Source: Mycolicibacterium sp. J2
GTDB lineage: Bacteria; Actinomycetota; Actinomycetes; Mycobacteriales; Mycobacteriaceae
Direction of reading: 5' to 3'
Assembly (NCBI RefSeq): GCF_026240945.1
Contig: NZ_JAPFPY010000013.1
Span: 1 to 64,000, forward strand
DNA: 64,000 bases
The notes under the pieces were generated by a model that saw only the letters and a list, made by a program, of their open reading frames with translations, did no database searches and was not told the DNA's origin. Made by a program: the position numbers and the translations under genes. Positions 33,447 to 45,800 of the stretch are shown one piece after another (position 1 is the first letter of the stretch; each line of letters opens with the position of its first letter).

Positions 33447-34530
33447 CTGGTTCAGCCTGGACATCATCTACTACCCGGTGTCGGGCATCATGTGGCTCTG
33501 GTACAAGCTTTTCGCGCTGGTGCTCGGCCCCTCGAACTTCTTCGCCTGGGCCCTGTCGGTGATGTTCCTGGTGTTCTCGCTCCGTGCGATTCTCTACAAA
33601 CCGTTCGTCCGGCAGATCCGCACCACGCGGCAGATGCAGGAACTGCAGCCACAGATCAAGGCCTTGCAGAAGAAGTACGGCAAGGACCGCCAGAAGATGG
33701 CGCTGGAGATGCAGAAGCTCCAGAAGGAACACGGGTTCAATCCCATCCTGGGCTGCCTGCCGATGCTGGCGCAGATTCCGGTGTTCCTCGGACTCTTCCA
33801 CGTGCTGCGATCGTTCAACCGGACCCAGGGTGGTTTCGGCCAGATCCACCTGACGGTCGAGCAGAACCGGGCCACCGGCAACTACGTCTTCAGCCCGGCC
33901 GACGTCGCGCACTTTCTGGACGCCAACCTCTTCGGAGCGCCACTGGGCGCCACCATGATCCAGACCACCGGTCTGGACGCGTTCACCGAATTCAATCGGG
34001 CTGCGGTGATCGGCGTCGGCCTGCCGATCATGATCCTGGCCGGCGTCGCCACCTACTTCAACAGCCGTGCGTCGGTGGCTCGGCAGAGTCCGGAAGCGGC
34101 CGCGAATCCGCAGACCGCGATGATGAACAAACTGGCGCTCTACGTCTTCCCGCTGGGTGTCGTGGTGGGTGGTCCGTTCCTGCCGCTGGCCATCATCCTG
34201 TACTGGTTCGCCAACAACATCTGGACCTTCGGTCAGCAGCACTACGTGTTCGGCAAGATCGAGAAGGAAGAAGAGGCCAAAAAGCAGGAGGCCATCGCGC
34301 GCCGTGCGGCGAACGCCCCCGCGCCGGGGAAGAAGCCCAATCGGGCCAAGAAGGCCGCGCAGGAGATCACGAAGTCCGATGCCGTCGTCGACGGGGTGGA
34401 CGCCGATGGTGTGGTGGACGACTCGGTCGAGGATTCGCCGTCGAAGACAGATGGTGGCCGTGCCGGTGGCAGCGCGTCGAACAAGACGCCGCGACCGGGT
34501 GCACGGCCTACCCGAAAACCCAAGCGCTGA
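33439..34530 (+). CDS. yidC: membrane protein insertase YidC
   Basis: About 363 aa. I chose the TTG at 33439 ([16 protein letters not shown]) because CAGGAG lies eight nt upstream; no ATG or GTG fits. Five transmembrane segments in the YidC/Oxa1 pattern, with [20 protein letters not shown] and the end [14 protein letters not shown] long charged cytoplasmic tail (about 275-363) is rich in Lys, Ala and Pro. It inserts membrane proteins alone or with Sec. Confidence 0.94.
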   Translation: MFNWFSLDIIYYPVSGIMWLWYKLFALVLGPSNFFAWALSVMFLVFSLRAILYKPFVRQIRTTRQMQELQPQIKALQKKYGKDRQKMALEMQKLQKEHGFNPILGCLPMLAQIPVFLGLFHVLRSFNRTQGGFGQIHLTVEQNRATGNYVFSPADVAHFLDANLFGAPLGATMIQTTGLDAFTEFNRAAVIGVGLPIMILAGVATYFNSRASVARQSPEAAANPQTAMMNKLALYVFPLGVVVGGPFLPLAIILYWFANNIWTFGQQHYVFGKIEKEEEAKKQEAIARRAANAPAPGKKPNRAKKAAQEITKSDAVVDGVDADGVVDDSVEDSPSKTDGGRAGGSASNKTPRPGARPTRKPKR

Positions 34531-34629
34531 CGCCGCTGCGCGGATCGACGCAACAAGCCAAGCCGGACGGCCAGAGACGACGGGACGAGTGGTTCCGGGC
34601 GCCGGATCGCAGAGTAAGGAGAAGACGAT

Positions 34630-35184
34630 ATGACTGACGCTGAAATCACCGAGCGCACCGAGGACGCGGTTGCTTCGGACGCCGAGACGACGGGCTCGGA
34701 CATGACGGGCTCGGACGATCTCGAGGAGCGACTTGTCGCCGAGGGCGAGATCGCGGGTGACTATCTGGAGGAGCTGCTGGATCTCCTGGACTTCGACGGG
34801 GATATCGACCTCGACGTCGAGGGTGACCGGGCCGTGGTCAGCATCGACGGCGGTAGCGACCTGAACAAGTTGGTCGGCCGTAAGGGCGAGGTGCTTGACG
34901 CGTTGCAGGAGCTCACCCGGCTGGCTGTGCACCAGAAGACGGGCGAGCGCAGCAGGTTGATGCTCGACATTGCGCGCTGGCGTCGCCGTCGCCGGGACGA
35001 ACTGGCGGCGCTGGGCGACAAGGTGGCGCGTCGGGTGGCGTCCTCGGGTGAGCGAGAGGAGTTGTCGCCGATGACGCCGTTCGAGCGCAAGATCGTGCAT
35101 GACGCGGTGGCCGCCGTGGACGGGGTACGCAGCGAGAGCGAGGGTGCCGAACCCGCCCGCCGCGTCGTCGTTCTGCCGGCCTGA
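34630..35184 (+). CDS. Jag/KhpB-type RNA-binding protein (KH and R3H domains)
   Basis: 184 aa, ATG after GTAAGGAGAAGACG. An acidic N-terminal region precedes a KH domain (about 55-110, with KLVGRKGEVLDALQELTRLAVHQ) and a C-terminal R3H domain (about 120-178, with MTPFERKIVHDAVAAVDGV). It binds structured RNA and is conserved between yidC and rsmG. The Gram-positive homologue links to elongation control, and in mycobacteria the equivalent is Rv3920c. 99 nt follow yidC. Confidence 0.92.
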   Translation: MTDAEITERTEDAVASDAETTGSDMTGSDDLEERLVAEGEIAGDYLEELLDLLDFDGDIDLDVEGDRAVVSIDGGSDLNKLVGRKGEVLDALQELTRLAVHQKTGERSRLMLDIARWRRRRRDELAALGDKVARRVASSGEREELSPMTPFERKIVHDAVAAVDGVRSESEGAEPARRVVVLPA

Positions 35185-35199
35185 ATTACAGGGATGTAG

Positions 35200-36904
<1,705 letters not shown>

Positions 36905-36908
<4 letters not shown>

Positions 36909-37912
36909 ATCAACCGGCCAAGAAGCGCAGCGGGCTGGGCCGTGGTCTGGCGTCGCTGATCCCGACTGGTCCCGCCGACGGTGACCCGTTGGGCACCAAG
37001 ATGGGCAGCGCGGCCGCCGATGTACTGCTGGGTGGGCCGAGCGCAGGCACGGCACCCAGCGCCCCGCCGGCCGCCGTCTCGGAGTTCGGCGCGGTGTACC
37101 GGGAGATCGATCCGAAACTGATCGAGCCCAACCCACGCCAGCCACGCCAGGTGTTCGACGAGGAAGCGCTCGCCGAGATGGTGCACTCCATCAAGGAGTT
37201 CGGCGTCATGCAGCCGATCGTGGTGCGCGAGTTGTCCGACGTTTCGGACGGGGAACGCGGCCCCCGGTACCAGCTGGTGATGGGGGAGCGGCGGTGGCGG
37301 GCATCCCAGGAAGCCGGGTTATCCGTCATCCCGGCCATCGTCCGGGAGACCGCCGACGGCGATATGTTGCGCGATGCGCTGCTGGAGAACATCCACCGGG
37401 CGCAGCTGAATCCGTTGGAAGAGGCGGCGGCCTACCAGCAGCTGCTGGAGGAGTTCGGCGTGACGCACGACGAACTGGCGGTCCGGATCGGGCGCTCCCG
37501 CCCCCTCATCTCCAACATGATCCGGTTGCTACGACTGCCGATCGCGGTGCAGCGGCGAGTCGCGGCCGGCGTGCTGTCGGCCGGTCATGCCCGCGCGTTG
37601 CTGGCGCTGGAAGGCGGGCCGGAGCAGCAGGAAGAACTCGCGGCCAGGATCGTCGCCGAGGGATTGTCGGTGCGTGCCACCGAAGAGGCCGTCACCCTGG
37701 CCAACCGCAACGGTCCGGTCGAGCCGTCGGCCCCGCGCCGCAAGCCGATCCAGATGCCGGGCCTGCAGGACGTCGCCGAGCAACTGTCGACGGCCTTCGA
37801 TACCCGGGTGACGGTGAGCCTGGGTAAGCGCAAGGGCAAGATCGTCGTCGAATTCGGCTCGGTGGACGATCTGCAGCGCATCGTCGATCTGATGAACGCC
37901 GCGAAGTCGTGA
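36905..37912 (+). CDS. parB: chromosome partitioning protein ParB (CTP-dependent clamp)
   Basis: 335 aa, start overlapping the parA stop. N-terminal CTPase domain (about 60-160) with [16 protein letters not shown] and [10 protein letters not shown] motifs. Helix-turn-helix for parS (about 180-205, [19 protein letters not shown]). C-terminal dimer domain with [12 protein letters not shown]. It binds parS, slides and recruits SMC. The following 37913-38173 interval shows no gene I can support. Confidence 0.96.
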
Positions 37913-38173
37913 TCGGTCGAAATGAGCGCTGCAGTGCCTGACCCAGGGACACCGGCGAATTACGTCACTGTGACACTTGATCATCGGATGATTGAGGTGC
38001 GCGCATTGCAAAGCGGGGATCCCTTGTTTGGCAGCGGATTTCGCGATCGAGGTGGCTCCCGGCGGCAAACCGGCCGGATCTGGGCCGCGAGTGGCGCGCT
38101 CTCGTATTCTGGAAGAGCAGCCGAGCCGGACATGCCATCGTGTGCCGGATGTTTGTGAGAGTCGGGGGTCGAA

Positions 38174-38920
38174 GTGTCATCGCGAATCACGCCGCTGCGG
38201 CTGGAGGCGTTCGATCAGCTGCCCAAGCATGCCCGGCGATGCGTGTTCTGGGAGGTCGATCCGTCGACCCTCGGCGGTGACGATCACCTCGCCGATCCGG
38301 AATTCGAGAAGGAAGCCTGGCTTTCCATGGTCATGCTCGAGTGGGGCTCGTGCGGGCAGATCGCCGTCGAGCGCGCACCGGAGCCCGGCCAACGGGAGGC
38401 GGCACCCGCCGAACTGCTGGGGGAGTCGGCCTGTCTGGGCTACGCCTTCTACGCCCCGCCGCGGGCGGTGCCGCGGGCGCGGAGGTTTCCCACCGGACCG
38501 GTCAGTGCCGACGCCGTCCTGCTTACCTCGCTGGGTGTCGACGCCTGTGACGAGGCCGGCGTCCTTCCGCGCGGCTTGATCGCTGCCGTGGTCGCCGATC
38601 TGGTGCGCCGCGGTGTGCGCGCGCTGGAAGCCTTCGGCCGGACATCGGCGATGCTGTCCATCGAGCCGGCGGCAGTCCCCCCGGACCTGCAGCCTGTTGT
38701 CGAGGTACTCGGCGACTGTAGCCCCGAACAGTGCATCATCGATGTCGAGCTGTTGGCCGAGGCCGGTTTCGAAGTGGTGTCCCCACACCCGTACGTGCCG
38801 CGCCTCCGGCTGGAACTCGAGCAGGGACTCGGCTGGAAGGCTGATGTGGAGGCCGCGCTGGAACGATTGCTGGAATCGGCCCGCATCGAGGTACCCGTCG
38901 GGGCGGTGCCGTGCGGGTGA
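38174..38920 (+). CDS. GNAT-like acetyltransferase (Rv3916c-like)
   Basis: 248 aa, GTG start. A GNAT resemblance is seen mainly in the C-terminal part: LLAEAGFEVVSPHPYVPRLRLEL looks like the last strand-helix of GCN5 enzymes. The N-terminal region carries acidic and aromatic residues (WEVDPSTLGG) and a LGYAFYAPP strand. The acceptor is unknown. A gene of this type lies between parB and cwlM/trx in many actinobacteria. It converges on cwlM with 17 nt between stops. Confidence 0.75.
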   Translation: MSSRITPLRLEAFDQLPKHARRCVFWEVDPSTLGGDDHLADPEFEKEAWLSMVMLEWGSCGQIAVERAPEPGQREAAPAELLGESACLGYAFYAPPRAVPRARRFPTGPVSADAVLLTSLGVDACDEAGVLPRGLIAAVVADLVRRGVRALEAFGRTSAMLSIEPAAVPPDLQPVVEVLGDCSPEQCIIDVELLAEAGFEVVSPHPYVPRLRLELEQGLGWKADVEAALERLLESARIEVPVGAVPCG

Positions 38921-38937
38921 CCCGCGGTCATGGCTAG

Positions 38938-40134
38938 CTAGCTGGGGGAGACGCGGCCGGCCTGTTCGACCGAGAGTTCGTGCGCGAGCAGTTCGGCGAA
39001 CGTGAAGGTGCCGGTGGGTCGGTCGTTCTTGCCCAGCAGATACAGCCGCTTGACCGCAGCCAACATACCTTCGGCGATGGCGTCGCGAGTTGCGCTGGAA
39101 GCCAATAATTGTCGGTCGTGAACGTTGGTGATGTAGCCCAAATCGACCTGCACGGTGGGCATTCTGGTCAACCGAAGCAGATCCCACGTGCGACCGTGGG
39201 TACGGCAGTCACGTAAACCCGTGCGCGCCACCACTTCCCGCTGAATGAAGTCGGCGAGGTTGCGCCCGATGGTGGACACCGAGCCATGCGAATTGCCGAA
39301 GTGGAACGAGGCTACCCCGTTGGCAGCCGGGCTGACGTGGCTGGTGCAGCGCAGGCTGATCATCAGATCGGCGCCGACGGTGTTGGCGGTGCCCGCGCGC
39401 TCGGCATCCGATGGGCTGCGTCCGACCGGCCGGGACAGGAAAGTGTCCATCCCGATCGCCGTCATCCGGCCTTCCAGGCGACTTGCCAAGTCCCACAAGA
39501 TGTCCGCTTCGCTGATCGGGCCGTCGGGGCCCTGCAGGATCAGCCCGTGGTCGTCACCGCCACGCCCCGGATCGATGATGATGCGCTTACCTGACAGTTG
39601 GGGGCCGGACCGGCGAACCAGCTCCTCCTCGCGGATCGCGTGAATCGAGCCGCCGGTGACCCGGGAGCCGAGAAAGTACAAGGACCGCAACGTTTCCGGG
39701 CCGCAGATTCCGTCCGGGAACAGTCCGTACTCGCGCTGGTAGGACATCAGGGCATTGTGGGTTTGCAGGCCGAAATGGCCGTCTACCAGGCCGGTGTAGA
39801 AGCCGAGATCCTGGAGCCGGGCCTGAAGTGTCGCCACGTCGTCGCCGTACATCGGGGCGCCGAACTGGTGGGCCAGGGTGCGCGCGCCCAGTTGATAGGA
39901 CGCCTCCTTGAGCGCGCGGAACGTCGCCTCGCCTACCATTCCGTCGACCAGCAGACCGCGGTGCTGCTGGAACGCACGCACGGCGTGGTCCAGCTCGTCG
40001 TCGAACACGTCCGCGGCAATGTGCTTGCCGGTGGACAGATCCGCATCGGGACTGTCCAAGAGCCCTAGCGCAGCCAACGCCGCCCTGATCTCGGTGACCG
40101 CAGCACCCCGGTCACCTCGACGCAGTATCGACAT
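38938..40134 (-). CDS. cwlM: CwlM, amidase_3-family regulator of peptidoglycan synthesis
   Basis: 398 aa, no signal peptide. Two peptidoglycan-binding-1 domains (about 5-75 and 90-155) precede an amidase_3 domain (about 182-385). Its usual zinc ligands look substituted: IIDPGR191GG instead of DPGHGG, SLR262 where SxH is expected, and D331 in place of the catalytic Glu. Glu209 is kept. In M. tuberculosis, cytoplasmic phospho-CwlM (made by PknB) activates MurA, and membrane CwlM binds MurJ. The sequence fits such a regulatory, non-enzymatic role. Confidence 0.93.
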   Translation of the reverse strand: MSILRRGDRGAAVTEIRAALAALGLLDSPDADLSTGKHIAADVFDDELDHAVRAFQQHRGLLVDGMVGEATFRALKEASYQLGARTLAHQFGAPMYGDDVATLQARLQDLGFYTGLVDGHFGLQTHNALMSYQREYGLFPDGICGPETLRSLYFLGSRVTGGSIHAIREEELVRRSGPQLSGKRIIIDPGRGGDDHGLILQGPDGPISEADILWDLASRLEGRMTAIGMDTFLSRPVGRSPSDAERAGTANTVGADLMISLRCTSHVSPAANGVASFHFGNSHGSVSTIGRNLADFIQREVVARTGLRDCRTHGRTWDLLRLTRMPTVQVDLGYITNVHDRQLLASSATRDAIAEGMLAAVKRLYLLGKNDRPTGTFTFAELLAHELSVEQAGRVSPS

Positions 40135-40260
40135 ACCTGGCCTTTCGATGGGCTACAGCCGGACACGTGCCGACGACCGCTGGATGGACTGACAGCATTG
40201 TCGCAGATACGCGGGTAAATCCGGAAAACCCCGGGGTGCAGAATGACTGCGCGTTACCTG

Positions 40261-40593
40261 TTAGATGTGCTCGGCGATCTCCCGGAGCAGGGCGGCCTTG
40301 CCCTTCGCCCCGACGATACGCTTCACCGGTTCGCCACCCTTGAACAAGATCATTGTGGGGATGGACACCACCTGGAAATCACGCGCGGTCTCCGGGTTGG
40401 CGTCCACGTCGAGCTTGACCACCCGCAGATCGCCGGTCTTCTCCTTGGCGATCTCCTCGAGAACCGGGGCGACCATCTTGCACGGACCGCACCAGGTGGC
40501 CCAGAAGTCCACCAGCACCGGGGTGGAGCTGGACAGCACATCCTGACCGAACGAGGCGTCGGTGACGGTGGCGGTCGCGGAATCTTCGCTCAT
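40261..40593 (-). CDS. trxA: thioredoxin
   Basis: 110 aa from the ATG at 40593, preceded by AGGAGGATCAC. Active site WCGPCK, and the cis-Pro loop IPTMILF. A short N-terminal extension (SEDSATATVTDAS) is seen. It corresponds to M. tuberculosis TrxC (Rv3914). It is reduced by the TrxB encoded 28 nt upstream in the same operon. Confidence 0.95.
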   Translation of the reverse strand: MSEDSATATVTDASFGQDVLSSSTPVLVDFWATWCGPCKMVAPVLEEIAKEKTGDLRVVKLDVDANPETARDFQVVSIPTMILFKGGEPVKRIVGAKGKAALLREIAEHI

Positions 40594-40621
40594 GTGATCC
40601 TCCTGATCGAGTTGGGAACGT

Positions 40622-41572
40622 CTATACGGTTGCGGCAGCGTGGTTTTCGGCCAGCCAGCGCTCGGTGTCGATGGCGGCCGAACAGCCCGAACCGGCGGCG
40701 GTGATGGCCTGCCGGTAGGTGTGATCCACCAAATCGCCTGCGGCGAAGACACCTTCGACAGACGTCGCGGTGGTGCGTCCGATCACCTTGACGTAGCCCT
40801 CGTCGTCCAGTTCGACCTGACCGCGGACCAGCTCCGAGCGCGGGTCGTGCCCGATCGCGACGAACACACCGGTCACCGGCAGTTTGGATTCCTCACCGGT
40901 CACCGTGTCCCGCAACCGGATTCCGGTGACCTTGGGGTCGCCCTCGATCTCGGTGACCGCGGTGTTGGTCAGGAACGTGATCTTCTCGTTGGCCTGGGCG
41001 CGCTCCAACATGATCTTGGAGGCGCGGAACTCGTCGCGCCGGTGGATCAGGGTGACGCTGCGCGCGAATCTGGTCAGGAAGGTGGCTTCCTCCATCGCCG
41101 AGTCACCGCCGCCGATCACGGCGATGTCCTGGTCGCGGAAGAAGAACCCGTCGCAGGTGGCGCAGGTGCTCACGCCCAGACCGATGCGCTCCTGCTCGCC
41201 GGGCGTGCCGAGGTGGCGGGCCGCCGCGCCCATGGCGAGGATCACCGCGCGGGCCTGGTGAGTCTCGTCACCGACGGTCACCTTCTTGATCGGGCCGGAC
41301 AGGTCGACGGCGTCGACGTCCTCCATGCGCAGGTCGGCGCCGAACCGCAGCGCCTGTTCGCGCATCTCGTCCATGAGGTTCGGGCCGGTGATGCCCTCCC
41401 GGAAACCGGGATAGTTCTCCACCTCGGTGGTGGTCATCAACGCGCCGCCGAACTGGATGCCTTCGAACACCACTGGCTTCAGTTGTGCGCGGGCGGTGTA
41501 CACCGCGGCCGTGTAGCCGGCCGGTCCCGAGCCGATGATGATCACGTCGTGGATCTCGGATGAGCTTGACAT
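40622..41572 (-). CDS. trxB: thioredoxin reductase
   Basis: 316 aa flavoprotein. FAD motif [10 protein letters not shown] near the N-terminus, redox pair CATC, NADPH motif [10 protein letters not shown], and C-terminal FAD motif VFAAGDLVD. It transfers NADPH electrons to thioredoxin. It is placed in the sigM - anti-sigma - trxB - trx operon, which links it to SigM-controlled redox stress. Confidence 0.96.
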   Translation of the reverse strand: MSSSSEIHDVIIIGSGPAGYTAAVYTARAQLKPVVFEGIQFGGALMTTTEVENYPGFREGITGPNLMDEMREQALRFGADLRMEDVDAVDLSGPIKKVTVGDETHQARAVILAMGAAARHLGTPGEQERIGLGVSTCATCDGFFFRDQDIAVIGGGDSAMEEATFLTRFARSVTLIHRRDEFRASKIMLERAQANEKITFLTNTAVTEIEGDPKVTGIRLRDTVTGEESKLPVTGVFVAIGHDPRSELVRGQVELDDEGYVKVIGRTTATSVEGVFAAGDLVDHTYRQAITAAGSGCSAAIDTERWLAENHAAATV

Positions 41573-41668
41573 CGTGGGTGCGAGGCCTTTCTGCCGTGTG
41601 AAACCGGCGTGAGTTCAAACATCAGGGTAGGCCCAGCTGTTCCCGGGGGCGCGTTCCGGTGGCACCAG

Positions 41669-42163
41669 TCAGGGTCGGGGCAGTGTGGTCTCGGCGAGGG
41701 TGGCGTCGTGTGCGGCGTCGCAGCCGGCGTCCAACGTGACGGCCTGCACGTCGCCGGGGTGGTTCCCGGGGAACACCACCACCACCGCCTGCCGCCCGGC
41801 CTCCGTCACGGGGGTGGCCCCGAGCACCGGAACCGCCGGATCCCGTCGCAGCCCGCGCAGGCAGGCCACCCAGCGCTGCGGCTCGGCCAGGGGGCCGAGG
41901 TCTGCGGGCCGGCCCAGCAGCGCCAGGATGTCGGCCCGGGAGAGCGGCATCGACGCCGGCCGGTGCGCGACGGTGATCTGCTGGGCCGTCGGCCCGCTCA
42001 CCCGGGCCGGTGCCGAGGTGTCGCTCAGCGCCGCCACACCCAGGCCCAGGCCGGCTACAGCCGCCGCGACGCCGCAGACCAGGGCGGTGCGCCGCCAGTG
42101 CAGCGGGCGCGCGGCATGCGCCGGCCCGCCCGGTGTGTCGGGGTCAGCATCGGGGTGGTGCAC
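41669..42163 (-). CDS. anti-sigma-M factor homologue lacking the cytoplasmic domain
   Basis: 164 aa, GTG start at 42163. One transmembrane helix (about 25-46, TALVCGVAAAVAGLGLGVAAL) and an outer domain with two cysteines that aligns with the extracytoplasmic part of RsmA (Rv3912): TAQQITV, PLSRADILALL, WVACLRGL, PVLGATPV and TLDAGCDAA. Only ~22 residues precede the helix, whereas the M. tuberculosis protein has about 110, containing the sigma-binding domain. sigM lies 7 nt upstream in another frame, so no room exists for that domain. Confidence 0.75.
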   Translation of the reverse strand: MHHPDADPDTPGGPAHAARPLHWRRTALVCGVAAAVAGLGLGVAALSDTSAPARVSGPTAQQITVAHRPASMPLSRADILALLGRPADLGPLAEPQRWVACLRGLRRDPAVPVLGATPVTEAGRQAVVVVFPGNHPGDVQAVTLDAGCDAAHDATLAETTLPRP

Positions 42164-42170
42164 CCGTCCA

Positions 42171-42737
42171 TCATGGCGCGGCGGGTGCGGTGCGTTCGGC
42201 CAGTACGTGGGCCAGTGTCGCGCGGGCCCTGGCTCGTCTGCTCTTCACGGTGCCTTCGGCGATACCCAACATGCTGGCCGTCTCGGCGACCGAGAAACCC
42301 TGCATGTCCACCGCGACGACGGCGGCCCGCTGGTCGACGGGTAGGCGCATCAGGGCGCGCTCCACCACGATCGCGGTGTCGACCTGCGCCGTCTCGTCGT
42401 CCACCGGCCAGAGGTCATCCTCAAGCGGTGCCGTGGGGCGGGCCTTGCGCCGCCGCAGCCGGTCCAGGCACGCGTTGAGCACGATGCGGTGCAGCCAGCT
42501 ACTGACCGACGACCCGTGCCGGAACGTCGCGGCGGCGCAATGCGCGGACAGCATCGCCTCCTGCAGCGCGTCCCCGGCGTCCTCGGGACTGCGGGTGGTG
42601 AAGCGGGCCAGCCGGTACAGCGGCCGCCGATAGCGGATGAACAGCTCCTCGAATGCGAAGCGGTCACCGGCGACGTGCGCGGCGAGCAGCTGTGCGTCGG
42701 TGCGCTGCGGGCCGGAATTCCCCCCGAAATTCTCCAC
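42171..42737 (-). CDS. sigM: ECF RNA polymerase sigma factor SigM
   Basis: 188 aa, GTG start. Region 2 (about 15-85) with FEELFIRYRRPLYRLA and DALQEAMLSAH; region 4 (about 125-178) with RLPVDQRAAVVAVDMQGFSVAETASMLGIAEGTVKSR. It directs stress and late-stage gene sets, including ESX-related genes in M. tuberculosis. It lies upstream of the short anti-sigma homologue and trxB-trx. The 107 nt behind it, toward murJ, contain only a weak DnaA-box-like element. Confidence 0.93.
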   Translation of the reverse strand: MENFGGNSGPQRTDAQLLAAHVAGDRFAFEELFIRYRRPLYRLARFTTRSPEDAGDALQEAMLSAHCAAATFRHGSSVSSWLHRIVLNACLDRLRRRKARPTAPLEDDLWPVDDETAQVDTAIVVERALMRLPVDQRAAVVAVDMQGFSVAETASMLGIAEGTVKSRRARARATLAHVLAERTAPAAP

Positions 42738-42844
42738 AGCCGAACCCTATGGACGCCGCGGAACCCCCCATTACAGTTCTTCTGGCACCTGTGTCAAAAA
42801 GGCGCTGACCAGCGCATCAGGTATGCACAGGCTGGGGATAACCG

Positions 42845-45800
42845 TCAGGACTTGGCCTTGAGGGTGATCTCGGAGATGTCGCTGCGGTTCTTCCCGTCGA
42901 CGGTGCCCAACGTCGAGATCCACACCAACACGTACGACGTCGGGGACGCGTTCGGGATGGCGATGGTGTTGGACCCCTTCTTCAGCGGGGTGGCCGGGGC
43001 CAGCACGGTGGTGTCCTCCAGCTTGGCCGGATTCGCCGACTGCGCCGACCGGATCTGCACGGCGGTGCCGGTGCTGGACACGTCGACGGTCACCGATGCC
43101 AGCGTGGTGGGTTGGGACAGTTGCAGCATCAGACCGACCCCGTTCTTGAAGTTCGGGAACGGGTTCGGATCGGAATAGGTGTCGGTCGGCCAGGCTGTCG
43201 CCGGGTTGCCGTCGATCGCCAGCCCGGCCAACGTCGGTTCGTCGGCTTCACCCTCGGGTGAGTAGACCGTCGCCCGCACCGGCTTGACCACGTCACCGTC
43301 CGCTGAACTCGACGAACTGCTGGGCGCGTTGAGTCCGAGTTCCTGCTTGTCCAGGGAGCCACCGACATCACCGAAGATCCGATTGAGCACCGAGGCGAGC
43401 ACGACGAGGGCGATCACCACGACCACACCCGCCGCGGACAGGCCGATGATCAGGCCCTTCCGCCGACGGGCCACAGTGTCCGGGTCGTTGGCGGCCACCG
43501 CGCTGAACTGCCGTGCGGGCGCCGGCGCGCCGGCACCGTCCACCGGCGCGATGTAATCGGTGCGGTCGGCGACGGCGGTTGCCTGCTGCAGCAGGTTCAA
43601 CAGCGTGGGGGCGCTGCGGATGCCGCCGCCCTCCTGCACGGCGCGCGCGGCGGCAGCCGAGATCTGGAACGGAATGTCGCGGTCCACCGAGCGCGGTTCG
43701 ACGGGTTGTCCGGTGCCGTCCACGTCGGCCGGGGCCAAGCCGCTGTGCACCCCGGCTTCCGGCAGCGGCCAGCGGTTGACCAGCAGCGCATACAGTGCCG
43801 CCCCGATCCCGCGGATGTCGTCCTCGGGCGTGGCAGAGGGCAGCGTCGCGGGGAACGCCAGCGCCACATCACCCTCGATGCTGACCCGGACCCGGCTGGG
43901 GTCGTCGATCGACAACGACACCCCGGACCGGTGCGCCGCTTCGGCCGCGGCCGCCAGCGACTGGATGGCCCGGGCGCCGCCGATCGGCGACGGCGAGGTC
44001 TCGGCCACCTCGGCCAGCGAGCCGCCACGGATCCATTCCGCGACTACCAGCCCACCCGATGCGGTGCGCGCGACGTCGAGGATCTGGGCGACGCCAGGGG
44101 AGTTGATCGCGCTGAGCTTGGAGGTACGGCTGAGGATGTCCTGCACTTCGCTGTCGGGTAGTTGACCGTCGGGATCGATGAACGTCAGCGCGACCTGCCG
44201 GTCCAGCGCGGTGTCCAGGGCATGCCAGAACTGCAGGTGTGGGGGTCCGCCGTGGAAGACCAGCAGTCGGTACCGGCCGCCGGCGATGATGGCGCCGGGG
44301 ATCAGGTGGACATCCTCCTCGCCGGGCAGACGGGACCCTGGTGTGGCGGTCTCGATGGGGGGCTCGCGGGGCGGATCGAACGGCAACTGCTCGCGGGTGG
44401 GGTCGCCGCCGTAGTCGGCGGCCGGCCGTGCGGGGATGTCCGGCTCGAAATCGCCGGCATCGGCCCGAGGAATCCGCGTGGTGGGGCCGGCACCGGTACC
44501 CGCCTCGGCAGGTCCGTCGGCGCTTGGCGGGAACCCGCTTCCGGGTTGGTCGGCCACCATGTGTCCTTTCCGCGTGCCCGTCCCGGCGGGGCGCTGCGAT
44601 GTGTACGAATTCCTCTGGTCAGCGTAATTGACGCGCTGGACCGGCCGCTGGGAGATAACGCGCGCGGGCGGGGGGACGGGTGCGGCGGCAGGTGAGCGTC
44701 CCAGCCGGCGGCGCACCGCGCGCAGCGCGGCCTGGGCGTCGGGGACCCGGGCGGCCAGCAGCACCCCGGCGATGATCGGCAGCATGATCACACCGAGGAT
44801 GAGCAGCCGCAGCAGCGAGCCCGCCGCACCAGCGTGCTCGGTCAGCTTCTCGACGCCGAGCAGTTGGTCCACCACGTGCGCGACCAGCCCCGCGACCATG
44901 GACCCGGCGATGGTCACCAGGATGGTGCGCACCACGTCGACGCTGATCAGCCCGCCCGCCCTGGACGGCAGCAGCGGTGCGAGGTTGGCGCGCAGCACCA
45001 CGTACCCGATGGTGGCGCCGGCCAGGAAACCCAGACCGTTGGCCAGTCCGAGATAACCGGCGACCAGCTCGGGGTCGGTCACCAGGTGACCGACCAGCAC
45101 CGAGGCCACGATCTTGACCGCGGTGATCACCAGGATCAGCACGATCGGGATCCAGGGCTGCTCCCTGGCGTAGAACACGCGCAGCTGCAACAGCACCAGT
45201 GCGTACGGGATCAGGGTGAAGGCCGACAGGGTGATCGCCATGCCGAGGTAGCCGGCGTCGGTCGCGCCGAAATTGCCGTAGGCGAACAGCGCCGAACCGA
45301 TGGCCGGTCCGGCGACGGTCATGAACGCCACGATCGGAATCAGGGTGATCATGGTCAGCCGGGTGGCCAGAGACAGGTCGGCCAGGATCGCCGGGCCGTT
45401 CTCGGCGGCCGCGTTGCGCGACAGCCGGGGCATCACCACGGTCAGCACGGTGACGCCGATCATCCCGAACGGCAGCTGCAGCACCAACCAGGTGTAGTTG
45501 TAGATCGCCGGCCCGGAGGCGGCGGCTGCGCTGGCGATCTGGTTACCGACGATCAAGCCGATCTGACTGATCAGCACGTAGAGCACCATCGCGGCGGCCA
45601 TGGTGCCGAACTTCTTGAGCCGGTCATCCACACCCCACAACGGCCGCAGGCTGATGCGCTGGCGCCGGATGGCGACGAGCAACACGGCGGCCTGCGCGAC
45701 GACGCCCAGTGTGGTGCCGATGCCGAGGACGAGCAGCTTGGCATTGCCCATCTCGACGGGGTCCAGCGACAGTTGACCGGGCACCAGGAGATACAGCCCG

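Noticed and set aside
37922..38158. A 78-codon frame after parB
   Set aside because: Odd composition, no Shine-Dalgarno, no recognisable family; treated as intergenic.
42820..42842. DnaA-box-like CTGGGGATAAC near sigM/murJ
   Set aside because: It differs from the box consensus at a key position (GGGG instead of GTGG) and is isolated, so it was not annotated.
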